Positions 35,592-45,034 of a DNA stretch of 64,000 nucleotides are shown in pieces. The stretch spans positions 620,001 through 684,000 of the forward strand of contig NZ_CP011456.1 of NCBI RefSeq assembly GCF_001277295.1, written 5' to 3'. The DNA comes from Anabaena sp. WA102. GTDB taxonomy: Bacteria > Cyanobacteriota > Cyanobacteriia > Cyanobacteriales > Nostocaceae. Made by a program: the position numbers and the translations under genes. Position 1 is the first letter of the stretch; each line of letters opens with the position of its first letter. Below the pieces are notes generated by a model. It was not told the DNA's origin and did no database searches. It saw only the letters and a program-made list of their open reading frames with translations.

Positions 35592-38135
35592 CTACTCTAC
35601 TTCCACCACACTAATAATCCTCTCATCCCTATTGAGTTGACAAATACTTTCACCCTTACTATCTTTGTTGAGATTAGGAACTGCATCTATTGATACGCGG
35701 ATAACTCGCTCCTTATTTGTCAATAATGCGACCTCCGAACCTGGCTTTGCTGCTACCATAGCCGCTAAATTGTCGGTTTTATTATTAAACTTCAAAAGTT
35801 GTATTCCTAAATCCCCCCGATTCGCCGCCCTCAACTGATTTGCAGCCATAATTTTGCCATATCCTTCCTCAGTCACCAACAATAATTGATGATGTTTACT
35901 GACATTGACACAACCAACCATTTGCTGATTTTTCAAAAGGCGGAAAGCTTGTAACCCCATTGCAGCCCGACCCATAATCGGTAGTTGTTCATCATTAACG
36001 GGAAACCTGAGTAGACGACCGCTAGAACTCGCTAAAGTTAGATGTTCTCCGCTGCTGAGGAATTGGGTAAACGCTAATTCATCATTATCTTTAAGCTTCA
36101 AAATTGTAATTCCGCGCCGTGAGAGATTCACAAATTCTGATAAAGATAGGCGTTTAATCCGTCCTTCCTTCGTTAACAGAACCATTTCCAACGTTTCGGG
36201 TTTTTCTGGCAGCAAGAACCGAGTAATGATAGCTTCCGTGTTACCTTGGGCGGTACTGGTAAGCATCGTAATCAATGGCGTTCCTCGCGCTGAACTTGTA
36301 GTGAGCGAAGTCGAACTACGTCCAGTAGTTAGGGGAATATCTCCCACCGTAATCGGGTAAACTTTACCACCGCTGGTGAGGATTAACAGGTCTTTGTGAG
36401 TATTAGTTAATTCAGTTTGGATCAGGAAATCATGATCTAGCAAGCCATTTTCCCCTTTTGTTTTTTTACTGTTGGGGGAAATTCGCCGGACATAACCTCG
36501 TTGGGTAACTTCTAAAATGGTTTCTTCTGGGGGTTGTTCCGGTTTAGGAGTGGGGATTTTTGCTGGAGAATTTTCTGCTGCGGCTACTGCTGCTGGTTTA
36601 GCTTTACCTTTCTCTTCGGAAACTGGTTTTTCTGTAGTGTGAACTATTTTCGTCCGTCGAGGATCATTATATTTCCGTTTGAGAGTTCGCAAATCTTTTT
36701 TCAGGGCTTTGAGTAATTCCCGTCTGTCTGCCAGTAATGTTCGCAATACGCTAATTTCCTGGTTAAGTTGGTCAAATTCCTGTTGTAAGTTTTGCTGTTC
36801 TAAACCAGTGAGACGACGTAATGGCATAGACAAAATAGCATCTGCTTGTACCTCCGTTAAATCTAGCTGGCTACAAAGTGTCATCTTGGCTGTACTGCCA
36901 TCGGGGGCTTGTCGTAATATAGCGATAACATCATCTAGATTTGCTAAAGCTTTTAACAATCCTGCCAGGATATTTACCCGATTTTCCGCTTTTTCTAATT
37001 CGTAACTGTAGCGACGGTTGAGGGTATGTTCTCGAAACTTGAGAAATTCCTGTAATAGTTGCCGTAATGTTAGTTGGCGGGGTTGTCCGTCAACTATAGC
37101 TAAGAGAATCGCGCCAAAGGTGGTTTGTAAAGCTGTTTGGTGATACAAGTGCTGGAGCAATTCTTGGGGGTTGGTATCGCGTTTGAGTTCAATAACTACG
37201 CGCATTCCCTCCCTGTCACTCTCATCTCGAATGTCAGAAATTCCGTGTAACCGACCTTGATTGACTAAATCGGCGATTTTTTCAATCCAACCAGCCTTAT
37301 TAACTTGAAAGGGCAGTTCAGTGACTATTAATGCTGTCCGGCGTTTAGTTCCCCTGGTGGCGGGAATTTCTTCCATTGTGACGATACCGCGCATGACAAT
37401 ACCACCTTTACCGGTGGTATAGGCTTCTTTAATGCCACCATGATCAACAATTTCCCCACCAGTAGGAAAGTCTGGACCGGGAATTAATTGAAATAATTTT
37501 TCATCTGTTAAATCTGGGTTGTCAATTAAGGCGATTAAGCCATCAACGATTTCTCCCAAGTTGTGGGGGGGAATATTTGTAGCCATACCGACAGCAATTC
37601 CCGCACAACCATTCAGTAACAAAAATGGTAATTGAGCGGGGAGTACGGTTGGTTCTTGTTGAGAATTGTCGAAATTGCCAGTAAACTCCACTGTCTCTTC
37701 GGCAATTTCCGCCAGCATTCCTTCATGTCCCACAGGTGCAAGACGGGTTTCTGTGTAACGCATGGCTGCTGGTGGATCATTATCCACGCTACCAAAGTTA
37801 CCATGTCCACCGAGTAGGGGATAACGGCTGGAAAAGTTTTGGACTAACCGAACTAATGCATCATAAACTGATTGATCGCCGTGAGGATGATATTTACCGA
37901 GAACATCTCCCACCACACGGGCGCATTTTCGATAAGGTCGATCTGGTGTTAAACCCAATTCGTGCATGGCATATAAGATGCGCCTATGTACTGGTTTTAA
38001 TCCATCTCGAACATCTGGTAAGGCTCGCCCCACAATCACACTCATGGCATATTCTAGGTATGACCGTTGCATTTCGGTGTGCAGGGCGGTGGTGATGACC
38101 TGTCCCTTGGAGAGAAGGTTTAACTGTTTTGCCAT
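35592..38135 (-). CDS. Type IIA topoisomerase subunit A (GyrA/ParC-like)
   Basis: An 847-residue protein from ATG 38135; an in-frame start 10 codons earlier is less likely. It has the breakage-reunion domain (SYLEYAMSVIVGRALPDVRDGLKPVHRR, split here only by length), catalytic Tyr127 in AAMRYTE, and the coiled coil near 400-490. A Pro/Lys/Ala linker (about 515-545) precedes the C-terminal pinwheel. At the place of the GyrA box (QRRGGKG) it reads KKTKGENG, so the wrapping motif is degenerate. That favours a topoisomerase IV-like or second A subunit rather than classic gyrase, though cyanobacteria often annotate both as GyrA. No gyrB/parE is adjacent. Confidence 0.9.
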   Translation of the reverse strand: MAKQLNLLSKGQVITTALHTEMQRSYLEYAMSVIVGRALPDVRDGLKPVHRRILYAMHELGLTPDRPYRKCARVVGDVLGKYHPHGDQSVYDALVRLVQNFSSRYPLLGGHGNFGSVDNDPPAAMRYTETRLAPVGHEGMLAEIAEETVEFTGNFDNSQQEPTVLPAQLPFLLLNGCAGIAVGMATNIPPHNLGEIVDGLIALIDNPDLTDEKLFQLIPGPDFPTGGEIVDHGGIKEAYTTGKGGIVMRGIVTMEEIPATRGTKRRTALIVTELPFQVNKAGWIEKIADLVNQGRLHGISDIRDESDREGMRVVIELKRDTNPQELLQHLYHQTALQTTFGAILLAIVDGQPRQLTLRQLLQEFLKFREHTLNRRYSYELEKAENRVNILAGLLKALANLDDVIAILRQAPDGSTAKMTLCSQLDLTEVQADAILSMPLRRLTGLEQQNLQQEFDQLNQEISVLRTLLADRRELLKALKKDLRTLKRKYNDPRRTKIVHTTEKPVSEEKGKAKPAAVAAAENSPAKIPTPKPEQPPEETILEVTQRGYVRRISPNSKKTKGENGLLDHDFLIQTELTNTHKDLLILTSGGKVYPITVGDIPLTTGRSSTSLTTSSARGTPLITMLTSTAQGNTEAIITRFLLPEKPETLEMVLLTKEGRIKRLSLSEFVNLSRRGITILKLKDNDELAFTQFLSSGEHLTLASSSGRLLRFPVNDEQLPIMGRAAMGLQAFRLLKNQQMVGCVNVSKHHQLLLVTEEGYGKIMAANQLRAANRGDLGIQLLKFNNKTDNLAAMVAAKPGSEVALLTNKERVIRVSIDAVPNLNKDSKGESICQLNRDERIISVVEVE

Positions 38136-38353
38136 GAGGTTTTTCCCTGAATTTTCACTACACAACAGCCGCTAGAAGATAACACGCTCTAAAATTACAG
38201 CATAACGGATGATCAAATAGAAATACTCACATAATCTTGATACTCATGATGAGAAAAAGCAGTAGTATTATTTTTGATGTGATCTATGCTTATGGATTAT
38301 TAAAAATACAATAGATTTTGATCAGATGTTAGCCCTATTTAGTATGAAATCTT

Positions 38354-38752
38354 ATGAAAACTGTTCTAATTGTTGAAGATGATTTAATTAATGCTCGTGT
38401 TTTTTCTAAAATACTGAGTAAACGTGGGGGGGTGGAGGTAAAACATACAGAAGATGTAGATGAGGTGATGAAAATAGCTCAATCCCATGAAATTGACCTG
38501 ATTTTGATGGATGTGTCCCTATCACATAGTGTATACCAAGGTAAGTCTGTTGATGGCATCAAAATTACACAAATGTTAAAGTCTAACCCACTAACAGCTA
38601 ACTTACCAGTGATTTTAGTAACAGCACACGCGATGGAAGGCGATCGGGAGAATTTTTTGAACCAAAGTGGTGCTGATGGTTATATTTCTAAGCCTGTAGT
38701 CGATCACCAACTGTTTATTGACCAAATTATGGCTCTTTTACCACAAGGATAG
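38354..38752 (+). CDS. Single-domain response regulator
   Basis: A 132-residue receiver domain alone. The acidic pocket EDD (8-10), phosphoacceptor D53 in LILMDVSLS, T in LVTAHAM and K in YISKP are present. A short insertion (HSVYQGKSVDG) follows the D53 loop, a feature of cyanobacterial RRs of this type (as in the CheY-like receiver of the Patched/DivK group). No output domain, so it must act by protein contact. No kinase is next to it. Start ATG 38354. Confidence 0.9.
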   Translation: MKTVLIVEDDLINARVFSKILSKRGGVEVKHTEDVDEVMKIAQSHEIDLILMDVSLSHSVYQGKSVDGIKITQMLKSNPLTANLPVILVTAHAMEGDRENFLNQSGADGYISKPVVDHQLFIDQIMALLPQG

Positions 38753-38754
38753 TT

Positions 38755-38908
38755 GTTCGTTGTCAGTTGTCAGTTGTCAGTTGTCATCAGTAAAACTCCT
38801 CCCCCTACTCCCCCTACTCCCCCCACTCCCCCACTCCCCCACTCCCCCCACTCCCCCCACTCCCCCACTCCCCCACTCCCCCACTCCCCCCACTCCCCCC
38901 ACTCCCCT
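38755..38908. repeat. STRR arrays: TTGTCAG and CCCCCACT
   Basis: First several copies of TTGTCAG (38759-38785), then a pure C/T/A array of CCCCCACT and CCCCTACT units (38799-38908). The array runs into the TPR gene stop at 38910. Frames read through it are proline-rich noise. Confidence 0.9.
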
Positions 38909-38909
38909 A

Positions 38910-39770
38910 TTAGGGTATTTCCTCCTTTGGCTGTGACGCTGATTTAATTTCTGGTATTTCTAAGAATTTTTTGGTGTCTGCAAGTAGGCGATCGCCCCAT
39001 AGGTTTTCTTTGAGAAAATCTAAATTGGCATAACGGGAATCTATGCGGAGTGCGGATACTCCCATTTCTAAACTTTTTTGTTTATCGCCCTGATTATAGG
39101 ATGCTACGGCTAAAGCGAGTAAAGGTTCTGCGGCTTTTTTGTCAATATTAACTGCTGTTTGCCATTGCTGAATTGCGCCCGGAATGTCGCCTTGCTCGTA
39201 TTTGATTAAACCAATATTGTTAATTGCTGGCCAAAACTTTTTATCTTGGTTAACTGCTAAATTAAATTGAGCGATCGCATCTGGGAATTTCTGTAACATA
39301 AGGTAGGCATTACCCAAATCAAACAAACCCCCGGAATAATTGGGTTTTAATTTCAAACCCGCTTGATAATGGCTAATAGCTCCTTGGTAATCTTTTTTTT
39401 GAAATTTGGCTGAACCCAATGCAAACAGCACTTCAGGATTTTTAGGATTGAGGGTTTGGGCTTTGTTCAAGGAGATGACAGCTTGATCAAGATCTCGATT
39501 TTGTAAATGTAAACTTCCCAGTAACCACCATATTTTGTCATTCTGTGGGGCTAATTTCGCCGCCAATTGCGCTCTAACTAAAGCTGTTTCAACTTGCTGA
39601 AACTGAGCTAATTGAGCCGCTTCCTGGGCTAAATTCAAGCCCTGTTTCTCTAACTGAGCATTATCAACTTGCACTGTATGCGGAATGAATGCCTGAGCAT
39701 GGGCAGCTTTTGGCAAACTCCATAAACTGATTGCCACTAAAAGCGAAATTAACCGAATATATTTTGGCAC
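38910..39770 (-). CDS. Exported TPR protein
   Basis: A 286-residue protein with a signal peptide (MPKYIRLISLLVAISLWSLP, cleavage near AHAQA, about residue 26). Residues about 45-260 form six or so TPRs (WWLLGSLHLQNRDLDQAVIS, PEVLFALGSAKFQKKDYQGA and so on). Such lipoprotein-free exported TPR proteins act as scaffolds in the periplasm or thylakoid lumen; the partner is unknown. Start ATG 39770. The stop lies against an STRR array. Confidence 0.85.
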   Translation of the reverse strand: MPKYIRLISLLVAISLWSLPKAAHAQAFIPHTVQVDNAQLEKQGLNLAQEAAQLAQFQQVETALVRAQLAAKLAPQNDKIWWLLGSLHLQNRDLDQAVISLNKAQTLNPKNPEVLFALGSAKFQKKDYQGAISHYQAGLKLKPNYSGGLFDLGNAYLMLQKFPDAIAQFNLAVNQDKKFWPAINNIGLIKYEQGDIPGAIQQWQTAVNIDKKAAEPLLALAVASYNQGDKQKSLEMGVSALRIDSRYANLDFLKENLWGDRLLADTKKFLEIPEIKSASQPKEEIP

Positions 39771-39844
39771 ACTACCACCTTCTAGTCCGAATATTGGAAT
39801 CTTATCGCTAACGCTTTCGCTTAAGATAGCTTAACAAAATCAGA

Positions 39845-39957
39845 TAGGATGGTCATTAGTCATTAGTCAGTGGTCATTGGTCATTGGGTAATTTTATTCT
39901 TCCTCCTAACTCCTAACTCCTAACTCCTAACTCCTGAACTCCTGACTCCTGGGACAA
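39845..39957. repeat. STRR arrays GTCATTA/GTCATTG and CCTAACT
   Basis: Two heptamer arrays: GTCATTAGTCATTAG-type at 39849-39889 and CCTAACT at 39904-39935, fading to CCTGAACTCCTGACTCC. The second array overlaps the 3' end of the histidine kinase gene (stop at 39913). Confidence 0.9.
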
Positions 39958-41361
39958 AATTGGCAGAATAACGGTGAAAGTAGTACCTTCGCCCAGATTG
40001 CTAGTTACTTGAATTTGTCCTTGATGATGCTCGATAATGGCTTGAGCGATCGCTAATCCTAATCCTGAACCAGTAGTTGTGGCTGTAGCGGTTTTCCCAC
40101 CTCTATGAGTTCGTGCTGGATCAACTCGATAAAAGCGGTCAAATAATTTTGGTAGCGCGTCCGCAGGAATACCAGTGCCAGTATCACTAACTTTTATTTG
40201 TAAATGAGAATTAGTGTAACGCCTTCCTGTAACTCGATTTATCCCCTCTATTCTTTCTAACTCCACTTTTATGACTCCTTGAGGTGGAGTATACTGCAAA
40301 GCATTACCAATCAAATTTGTAAATAACCTGACTAATTGCTCCCAATTCCCCCTGAGAGTAAACCAATTTTCTAGTAATTCGGGATTAACTTTTGTCAACG
40401 CAGAATCAACTAAATTTAAAACCAGATTAATTTGTTTTTCTCTAGCTACCAGTTGTTGTTCTTCTACAACTTCCATTAATAAAGCATCAAGAGGACAAGA
40501 TGAAAATAAATCCGTGCTAATACCACTATCTTGTCTAGCCAAAAATAGCAAATCGTTAACTAACTTCCCCAATCTTTGAGTAAGTCGTTCTACTACCTTT
40601 AATTGTTGTTTATATTCAACCGTATTTTTTTCTTCTTCCCCTGCATCCAAATCAGCCAAAGCAATTTGAACATTAGTTTGAATTAAAGCAATCGGACTTC
40701 TTAATTCATGAGAAGCATCAGCAGTAAATTGTTTTAGGCGTTGATAAGATTCTCGCACAGGTTCCATCGCCTTACCCGATAAAAACCAACCACTAGCCGC
40801 CACTGACAATAGCATTAAACTAATACCTAAAGCCAAATCAAAAATTAATTCCCGGCTAGGTTTCGTCACCTCAAACCAAGGATGACTAACTCGTAAATAT
40901 CCTAAAACTTGTCTTCCTTTTTCTATCCTTTTCGTAACTTGTCTAAATAACTGTGCAGATTCTCCCCATCCTCCCATGCCCTCTATTCGCACAGTTTCAC
41001 CTGTATGATGAGTATGAATAGGAATATCTAATATTTCCGAAAAAGTTGACCATAATAATTCACCATTAGAACTAAACCACTCTAAATCAATCCGATCATC
41101 TTCGGCACTTTCAGCATTATTAGGAAAACTAGCTTCTACATTTATTCGCAGTTGATTTGGGTGAAAATTTATCGGTTCAATTACCAAAGAGCGCTCGACA
41201 ACTTCCACCACATGATATAGTGTATCGTCAATGCGCTCAACCAATGTACTACGAACATATAAATATACTCCACTAGCAAATAATAATAGTAAAATTGCCG
41301 TTATAGCCGTGTACCAAATTGCCAACCGGCGACGAGTAGCTTGAAACAGATAAATAGACAT
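39913..41361 (-). CDS. Two-component sensor histidine kinase
   Basis: A 482-residue membrane kinase if started at ATG 41361 (MSIYLFQATRRRLAIWY). Two membrane segments (about 13-37 and 174-196) flank a sensor of about 135 residues. The HisKA motif has H218 in FTADASHELRSP; HATPase motifs are N (LIGNALQYTPP), G1 (KVSDTGTGIP) and G2 (GSGLGLAIAQAI). The open frame runs on upstream into a vapC remnant, so a 532-residue fusion from ATG 41511 is possible. The last 12 residues (ESGVQELGVRS) come from an STRR array. Related to RppB-type kinases, but no rppA-like regulator is adjacent. Confidence 0.9.
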   Translation of the reverse strand: MSIYLFQATRRRLAIWYTAITAILLLLFASGVYLYVRSTLVERIDDTLYHVVEVVERSLVIEPINFHPNQLRINVEASFPNNAESAEDDRIDLEWFSSNGELLWSTFSEILDIPIHTHHTGETVRIEGMGGWGESAQLFRQVTKRIEKGRQVLGYLRVSHPWFEVTKPSRELIFDLALGISLMLLSVAASGWFLSGKAMEPVRESYQRLKQFTADASHELRSPIALIQTNVQIALADLDAGEEEKNTVEYKQQLKVVERLTQRLGKLVNDLLFLARQDSGISTDLFSSCPLDALLMEVVEEQQLVAREKQINLVLNLVDSALTKVNPELLENWFTLRGNWEQLVRLFTNLIGNALQYTPPQGVIKVELERIEGINRVTGRRYTNSHLQIKVSDTGTGIPADALPKLFDRFYRVDPARTHRGGKTATATTTGSGLGLAIAQAIIEHHQGQIQVTSNLGEGTTFTVILPILSQESGVQELGVRS

Positions 41362-41511
41362 AAAATGAATAAATTGATAACCTGTCACTTCGTTCTCTTG
41401 TATGGTTGCCAGCCTCGCTAAAATTTGCTTTCCTTCCTGCCCATTACGCCGGATAAAGCTGAGGTTATCTGCTTGCAGCAGTGCTTCGCTATCGGTGTCA
41501 AGAATATACAT
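41362..41511 (-). pseudogene. vapC toxin remnant fused to the histidine kinase frame
   Basis: The 50 codons before the kinase start read MYILDTDSEALLQADNLSFI and so on to ATIQENEVTGYQFIHF. MYILDTD...L is the start of VapC (PIN) toxins and carries the first catalytic Asp; LARLATI..NEV also matches. After NEVT the VapC match stops, and the frame continues into the kinase. The remaining acidic residues are lost, so it is not an active RNase. Confidence 0.7.
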
Positions 41512-41520
41512 GAGATTAAG

Positions 41521-41733
41521 CTATTCAGCAGAGTTACGCCATTCTTTCCCTAACTTAACTACTTCCTCAAAGTGAGGATCGTTTTCAAAGCTACCAGCAA
41601 TTTTCAGCCACCAAGGAGTTTTGTTAGGAACTAATACAGATAGCATTTGTCTCATTTGTGCTAATTCTGTTTCTAAGGTTGCAACTCGTGACTCAAGTTG
41701 TTGAGATTGATCTTCAATTTGTTGGGAGATCAT
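41521..41733 (-). CDS. VapB-like antitoxin
   Basis: A 70-residue protein: a coiled-coil start (QLESRVATLETELAQMRQML) followed by KTPWWLKIAGSFENDPHFEE and GKEWRNSAE. That ending is typical of small antitoxins placed in front of PIN toxins in cyanobacteria. The stop is nine bases before the MYILDTD start of the vapC remnant, the usual spacing. With the toxin broken, it is now an orphan and could serve as upstream gene of the kinase. Confidence 0.7.
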   Translation of the reverse strand: MISQQIEDQSQQLESRVATLETELAQMRQMLSVLVPNKTPWWLKIAGSFENDPHFEEVVKLGKEWRNSAE

Positions 41734-41914
41734 ATACAGCAGTTGCAGGTTGAATGCAATACAATTAAGGGCGCAGACCCTGCGCCCCTACAGGATTGGC
41801 GATGAAACTTTGTACCTCATAACAGCAGGAAGTGCTGTAAATTTTTAGCAAGATAGTGTTATACGGCTATTTTAACAATATCTCTAAGATCGGCAATTCT
41901 TCCACTCAATATAG

Positions 41915-42065
41915 TAAGTAGTGATACAGAATTAATTACACAATGTCATTGCGTAAGCGTTGCGTGGCGTTAGCCATATGGAACGAAGTGAAATGAAGCA
42001 ATTCCAAGGGTTGTGATTGCTTCCCTTCGCTCGCAATGACTGTAAATATTTTTGTCCAATTACTT
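41915..42065 (-). mobile_element. MITE family A, copy 2 (151 bp, inverted)
   Basis: Reverse-complement match to the element at 31004-31155, starting TAAGTAGTGATACAGAATTA and ending TTTTTGTCCAATTACTTA. TA borders are kept. Differences from copy 1 are scattered point changes. Confidence 0.8.
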
Positions 42066-42197
42066 ATGAGCCTAAGTACCTCCGGTGAGTGAGTACGCGA
42101 GTTCACTACAGAAAAATTGGAAACTCAGTTATTTATTATACTAAAAACGGTTGAGACATGGACTTTTGTAAAATCACGAAAACCACAGATTTGTAGT

Positions 42198-42440
42198 GGT
42201 TTAGCACTGCTCATTGGTGTCAACTTAGGCTACAAATAGCTTATTTGTTTAGCATCCAAACCCGCCCGGAACTTAAGTTCCGGTCTAATAGCCAAAGTAA
42301 ACTGAAGTTTACTAAAGAATTTAAAAATTTTTACGGTTATTTAGTCATCTTGAGATGACTTTTGCTATTAGACTGGGAATTAATTCCCAGTTGGGTTGTC
42401 GGTTTTGCGTTAAGTTGACACCTATGATCACTGCTAAACC
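42198..42440. mobile_element. 243-bp MITE-like element with long TIRs
   Basis: The ends GGTTTAGCACTGCTCATTGG and on to TGTCAACTTAG pair with the inverse at 42410-42440, with three mismatches in about 28 bases. The interior has hairpins GGAACTTAAGTTCC, TCATCTTGAGATGA and CTGGGAATTAATTCCCAG. A piece of one end also occurs near 7196. Confidence 0.7.
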
Positions 42441-42537
42441 CAAAGAACCTCATTCTCTGGAGGATAGTCGTCTTTGCAAAAATCACGAGAACGCATCTTC
42501 AAGGGTTTTCGGCATCTACTTTATAAAATAAGCTGAA

Positions 42538-42635
42538 TAAGTAGTCGGACAAAATTAAATTCACTCGTTGAGAGAGGGAACAGGGAACAGGGAACAGAAA
42601 AATCAATTGTGTAATTAATTCTGTCCCATTACTTA
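42538..42635. mobile_element. MITE family A relative with swapped interior (98 bp)
   Basis: The ends TAAGTAGTCGGACAAAATTA and GTGTAATTAATTCTGTCCCATTACTTA match family A, but the interior is shorter and contains an AGGGAAC heptamer array (42573-42597). It may be a deletion derivative into which an STRR has grown. Confidence 0.6.
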
Positions 42636-42868
42636 TGATTTCATAATTCCCATCCTTGCTTGATGTTATTCAATCAGTCACTCGGTTTTGATTAAAACAC
42701 TGAAACTGAGAAATTTTATCTAAAAATAATTATTTTTTTATACATAAGAATATCAAATTGCCAACTTAATCAGGTTTCTAGATCAAGAAGTGTAAAAATC
42801 TATGCAGTAGCAATTAAGATATTGATATTCACGCTCTATAGACGATGTCTACCTACCTCTAGGTGATT

Positions 42869-45034
42869 ATGGCGAAACCAAAAAAAAATTCTGCTTCCAT
42901 GAATTTGAGTGATCCACAATACTACATCAACCGTGAGTTAAGTTGGCTAGAATTTAATAATCGGGTCTTACATGAGGCTTGTGATCCCAGAACTCCTCTG
43001 TTGGAAAGGCTGAAATTTTTAGCCATTTTTAGTTCCAATTTGGATGAGTTCTTTATGGTACGAGTGGCAGGTTTAAAGCAACAGGTAGAAGCCACTGTTA
43101 ATTTATTAACTCCTGATGGCCGGACACCACAGAAACAACTAGATGATATTCGTTTGCATTTGAATCCCCAACTCAAAAAGCACAATGCGGAATTTGAGGA
43201 AGTGCTGCGACCACTGTTAGTCCAGCAGGGAATCTATATTCTGGATTACATAGAATTGAATCCCAAACAGCGAAGTTATCTAGATAACTATTTTGAAGAG
43301 CAGATTTTTCCAGTTCTGACTCCTCTTGCTGTTGATCCTAGTCATCCCTTTCCTCACATTTCTAATCTCAGTTTAAATCTAGCAGTGGTGGTCAAAAATC
43401 CTGATACAGAAGAGGAGTTTTTTGCCAGAGTTAAAGTTCCTCAAGTCTTACCAAGATTTTTGCCATTACCCCCAGAGTTGAGAGTTCAAGACAATGGGAA
43501 AATTGCTAACTGGTCAGGGATTCCCTTAGAACAAGCGATCGCTCATAACCTAGAATCTCTCTTTCCCGGCATGAGTATCCAAGAATATCACCCATTCCGC
43601 ATTACCCGCGACGCTGATCTAGAATTAGAGGAAGATGAAGCCGACGACCTGTTATTAGCCATTGAACAGGAACTTCGCAAACGCCGCATGGGGGGGAATA
43701 CCGTCAGGTTAGAAATTCGCTCCCAAACCCCTGCATCAGTGCGTTCCCGTCTCTTAGAAGATTTACGACTCACCAACAGCGACATTTATGAAGTTGATGG
43801 TCTGTTGGCACTGCGGGATTTAATGTACTTTCTGGCACTACCACTACCAGAACTTAAAGATCTCCCCCGTCAATCCGTCGTTCCTTCCCGCTTACAACGG
43901 CTCAGAGAACCCTGTATTGATACTGACGTTCTTGAACAAGAAGAAGGAAAAGACTTCTTTTCCATAATTCGAGAAAAAGATTTGCTAGTTCATCATCCCT
44001 ATCAATCTTTCTCCGGGACAGTAGTGCGCTTTATTACTAGTGCCGCCCATGATCCCAACGTCCTAGCCATCAAAATGACTCTCTACCGGACTTCTGGAGA
44101 CTCACCCATAGTTAATGCTTTAATTGCAGCAGCAGAAAATGGTAAACAAGTTTCCGTATTAGTCGAATTAAAAGCCCGGTTTGATGAAGAGAATAACATT
44201 TATTGGGCAAGACGTTTAGAAAGAGTTGGTGTTCATGTTGTCTATGGTTTAGTCGGTTTGAAAACCCATAGCAAAATCGTCTTGGTAGTGCGACGAGAAA
44301 AAGACAGAATGCGCCGTTATGTACACATTGGGACTGGGAATTACAACCCCAAAACCGCACGACTCTATACAGATTTAGGCTTATTTAGTTGTCGAGAAGA
44401 ATTAGGCGCAGATTTAACAGATGTGTTTAACTTCTTAACAGGCTACTCTCGCCAAAAATCCTATCGAGAAATTATGGTAGCACCTGTGAATATGCGCGAT
44501 CGCTTTCTCGAATTAATTAAACGCGAAATTGACAATGTGCAAAACGGATTTTCCGGTCGCATAGTCGCCAAAATGAACGCCCTAGTTGACCCACAAATAA
44601 TTTCTGCCCTGTACGAAGCATCCCGCGCTGGGGTTCAAATTGACCTAATTATTCGGGGAATATGTTGTTTGCGTCCCGGACTACCAAATCTCAGCGACAA
44701 CATTCGCGTTATCAGCATTATTGGCCGCTTTTTAGAACACTCCCGCATATATTACTTCTACAATCATAACCAAGAAGAAATATATATCGGCAGCGCAGAT
44801 TGGATGCGGCGTAATTTAGATCGTCGCGTCGAAGTTATTACCCCCATCAAAGACCAAGAAATTGCCAAAGATTTACAAGAAATCTTAGGGATTATGTTAG
44901 CAGATAATCGTCATGCCTGGGAATTACAACCTGATGGCAATTATACCCAAAGATGCCCAGGTGATAACTGTCCAGAAGCCAATTCTCAAAAAACAATTAT
45001 GTCTATGGCTTTACGTTCCGCCGGCATAAATTAG
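42869..45034 (+). CDS. ppk: Polyphosphate kinase 1
   Basis: A 721-residue PPK1 from ATG 42869; a GTG two codons upstream is the other choice. It makes polyphosphate from ATP in a reversible reaction through a phosphohistidine. Landmarks: N domain YYINRELSWLEFNNRVL, the NLDEFFMVRVAGLK segment, then VDPSHPFPHISNLSLNLAV, and the two catalytic domains with KTHSKIVLVVRRE and the active-site histidine region YVHIGTGNYNPKTA, RGICCLRPG and SADWMRRNLDRRVEV. Full length. The gene stands alone behind a repeat-rich spacer; a Pho-box could not be placed. Confidence 0.97.
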   Translation: MAKPKKNSASMNLSDPQYYINRELSWLEFNNRVLHEACDPRTPLLERLKFLAIFSSNLDEFFMVRVAGLKQQVEATVNLLTPDGRTPQKQLDDIRLHLNPQLKKHNAEFEEVLRPLLVQQGIYILDYIELNPKQRSYLDNYFEEQIFPVLTPLAVDPSHPFPHISNLSLNLAVVVKNPDTEEEFFARVKVPQVLPRFLPLPPELRVQDNGKIANWSGIPLEQAIAHNLESLFPGMSIQEYHPFRITRDADLELEEDEADDLLLAIEQELRKRRMGGNTVRLEIRSQTPASVRSRLLEDLRLTNSDIYEVDGLLALRDLMYFLALPLPELKDLPRQSVVPSRLQRLREPCIDTDVLEQEEGKDFFSIIREKDLLVHHPYQSFSGTVVRFITSAAHDPNVLAIKMTLYRTSGDSPIVNALIAAAENGKQVSVLVELKARFDEENNIYWARRLERVGVHVVYGLVGLKTHSKIVLVVRREKDRMRRYVHIGTGNYNPKTARLYTDLGLFSCREELGADLTDVFNFLTGYSRQKSYREIMVAPVNMRDRFLELIKREIDNVQNGFSGRIVAKMNALVDPQIISALYEASRAGVQIDLIIRGICCLRPGLPNLSDNIRVISIIGRFLEHSRIYYFYNHNQEEIYIGSADWMRRNLDRRVEVITPIKDQEIAKDLQEILGIMLADNRHAWELQPDGNYTQRCPGDNCPEANSQKTIMSMALRSAGIN

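Larger units (their letters stand above)
41734..42868. other. 1.1-kb repeat-rich spacer before ppk
   Basis: No gene supported. In order: GGGCGCAGACCCTGCGCCCCTA (41769-41791; related at 46324 and 55403), the word TTGTACCTCATAACAGCAGG (near 41811; again at 61914), MITE copies at 41915-42065, 42198-42440 and 42538-42635, then about 230 bp of AT-rich DNA with the likely ppk promoter. Confidence 0.6.

Noticed and set aside
38718..38947. Proline-rich plus-strand proteins
   Set aside because: They are read-through of the CCCCCACT array.
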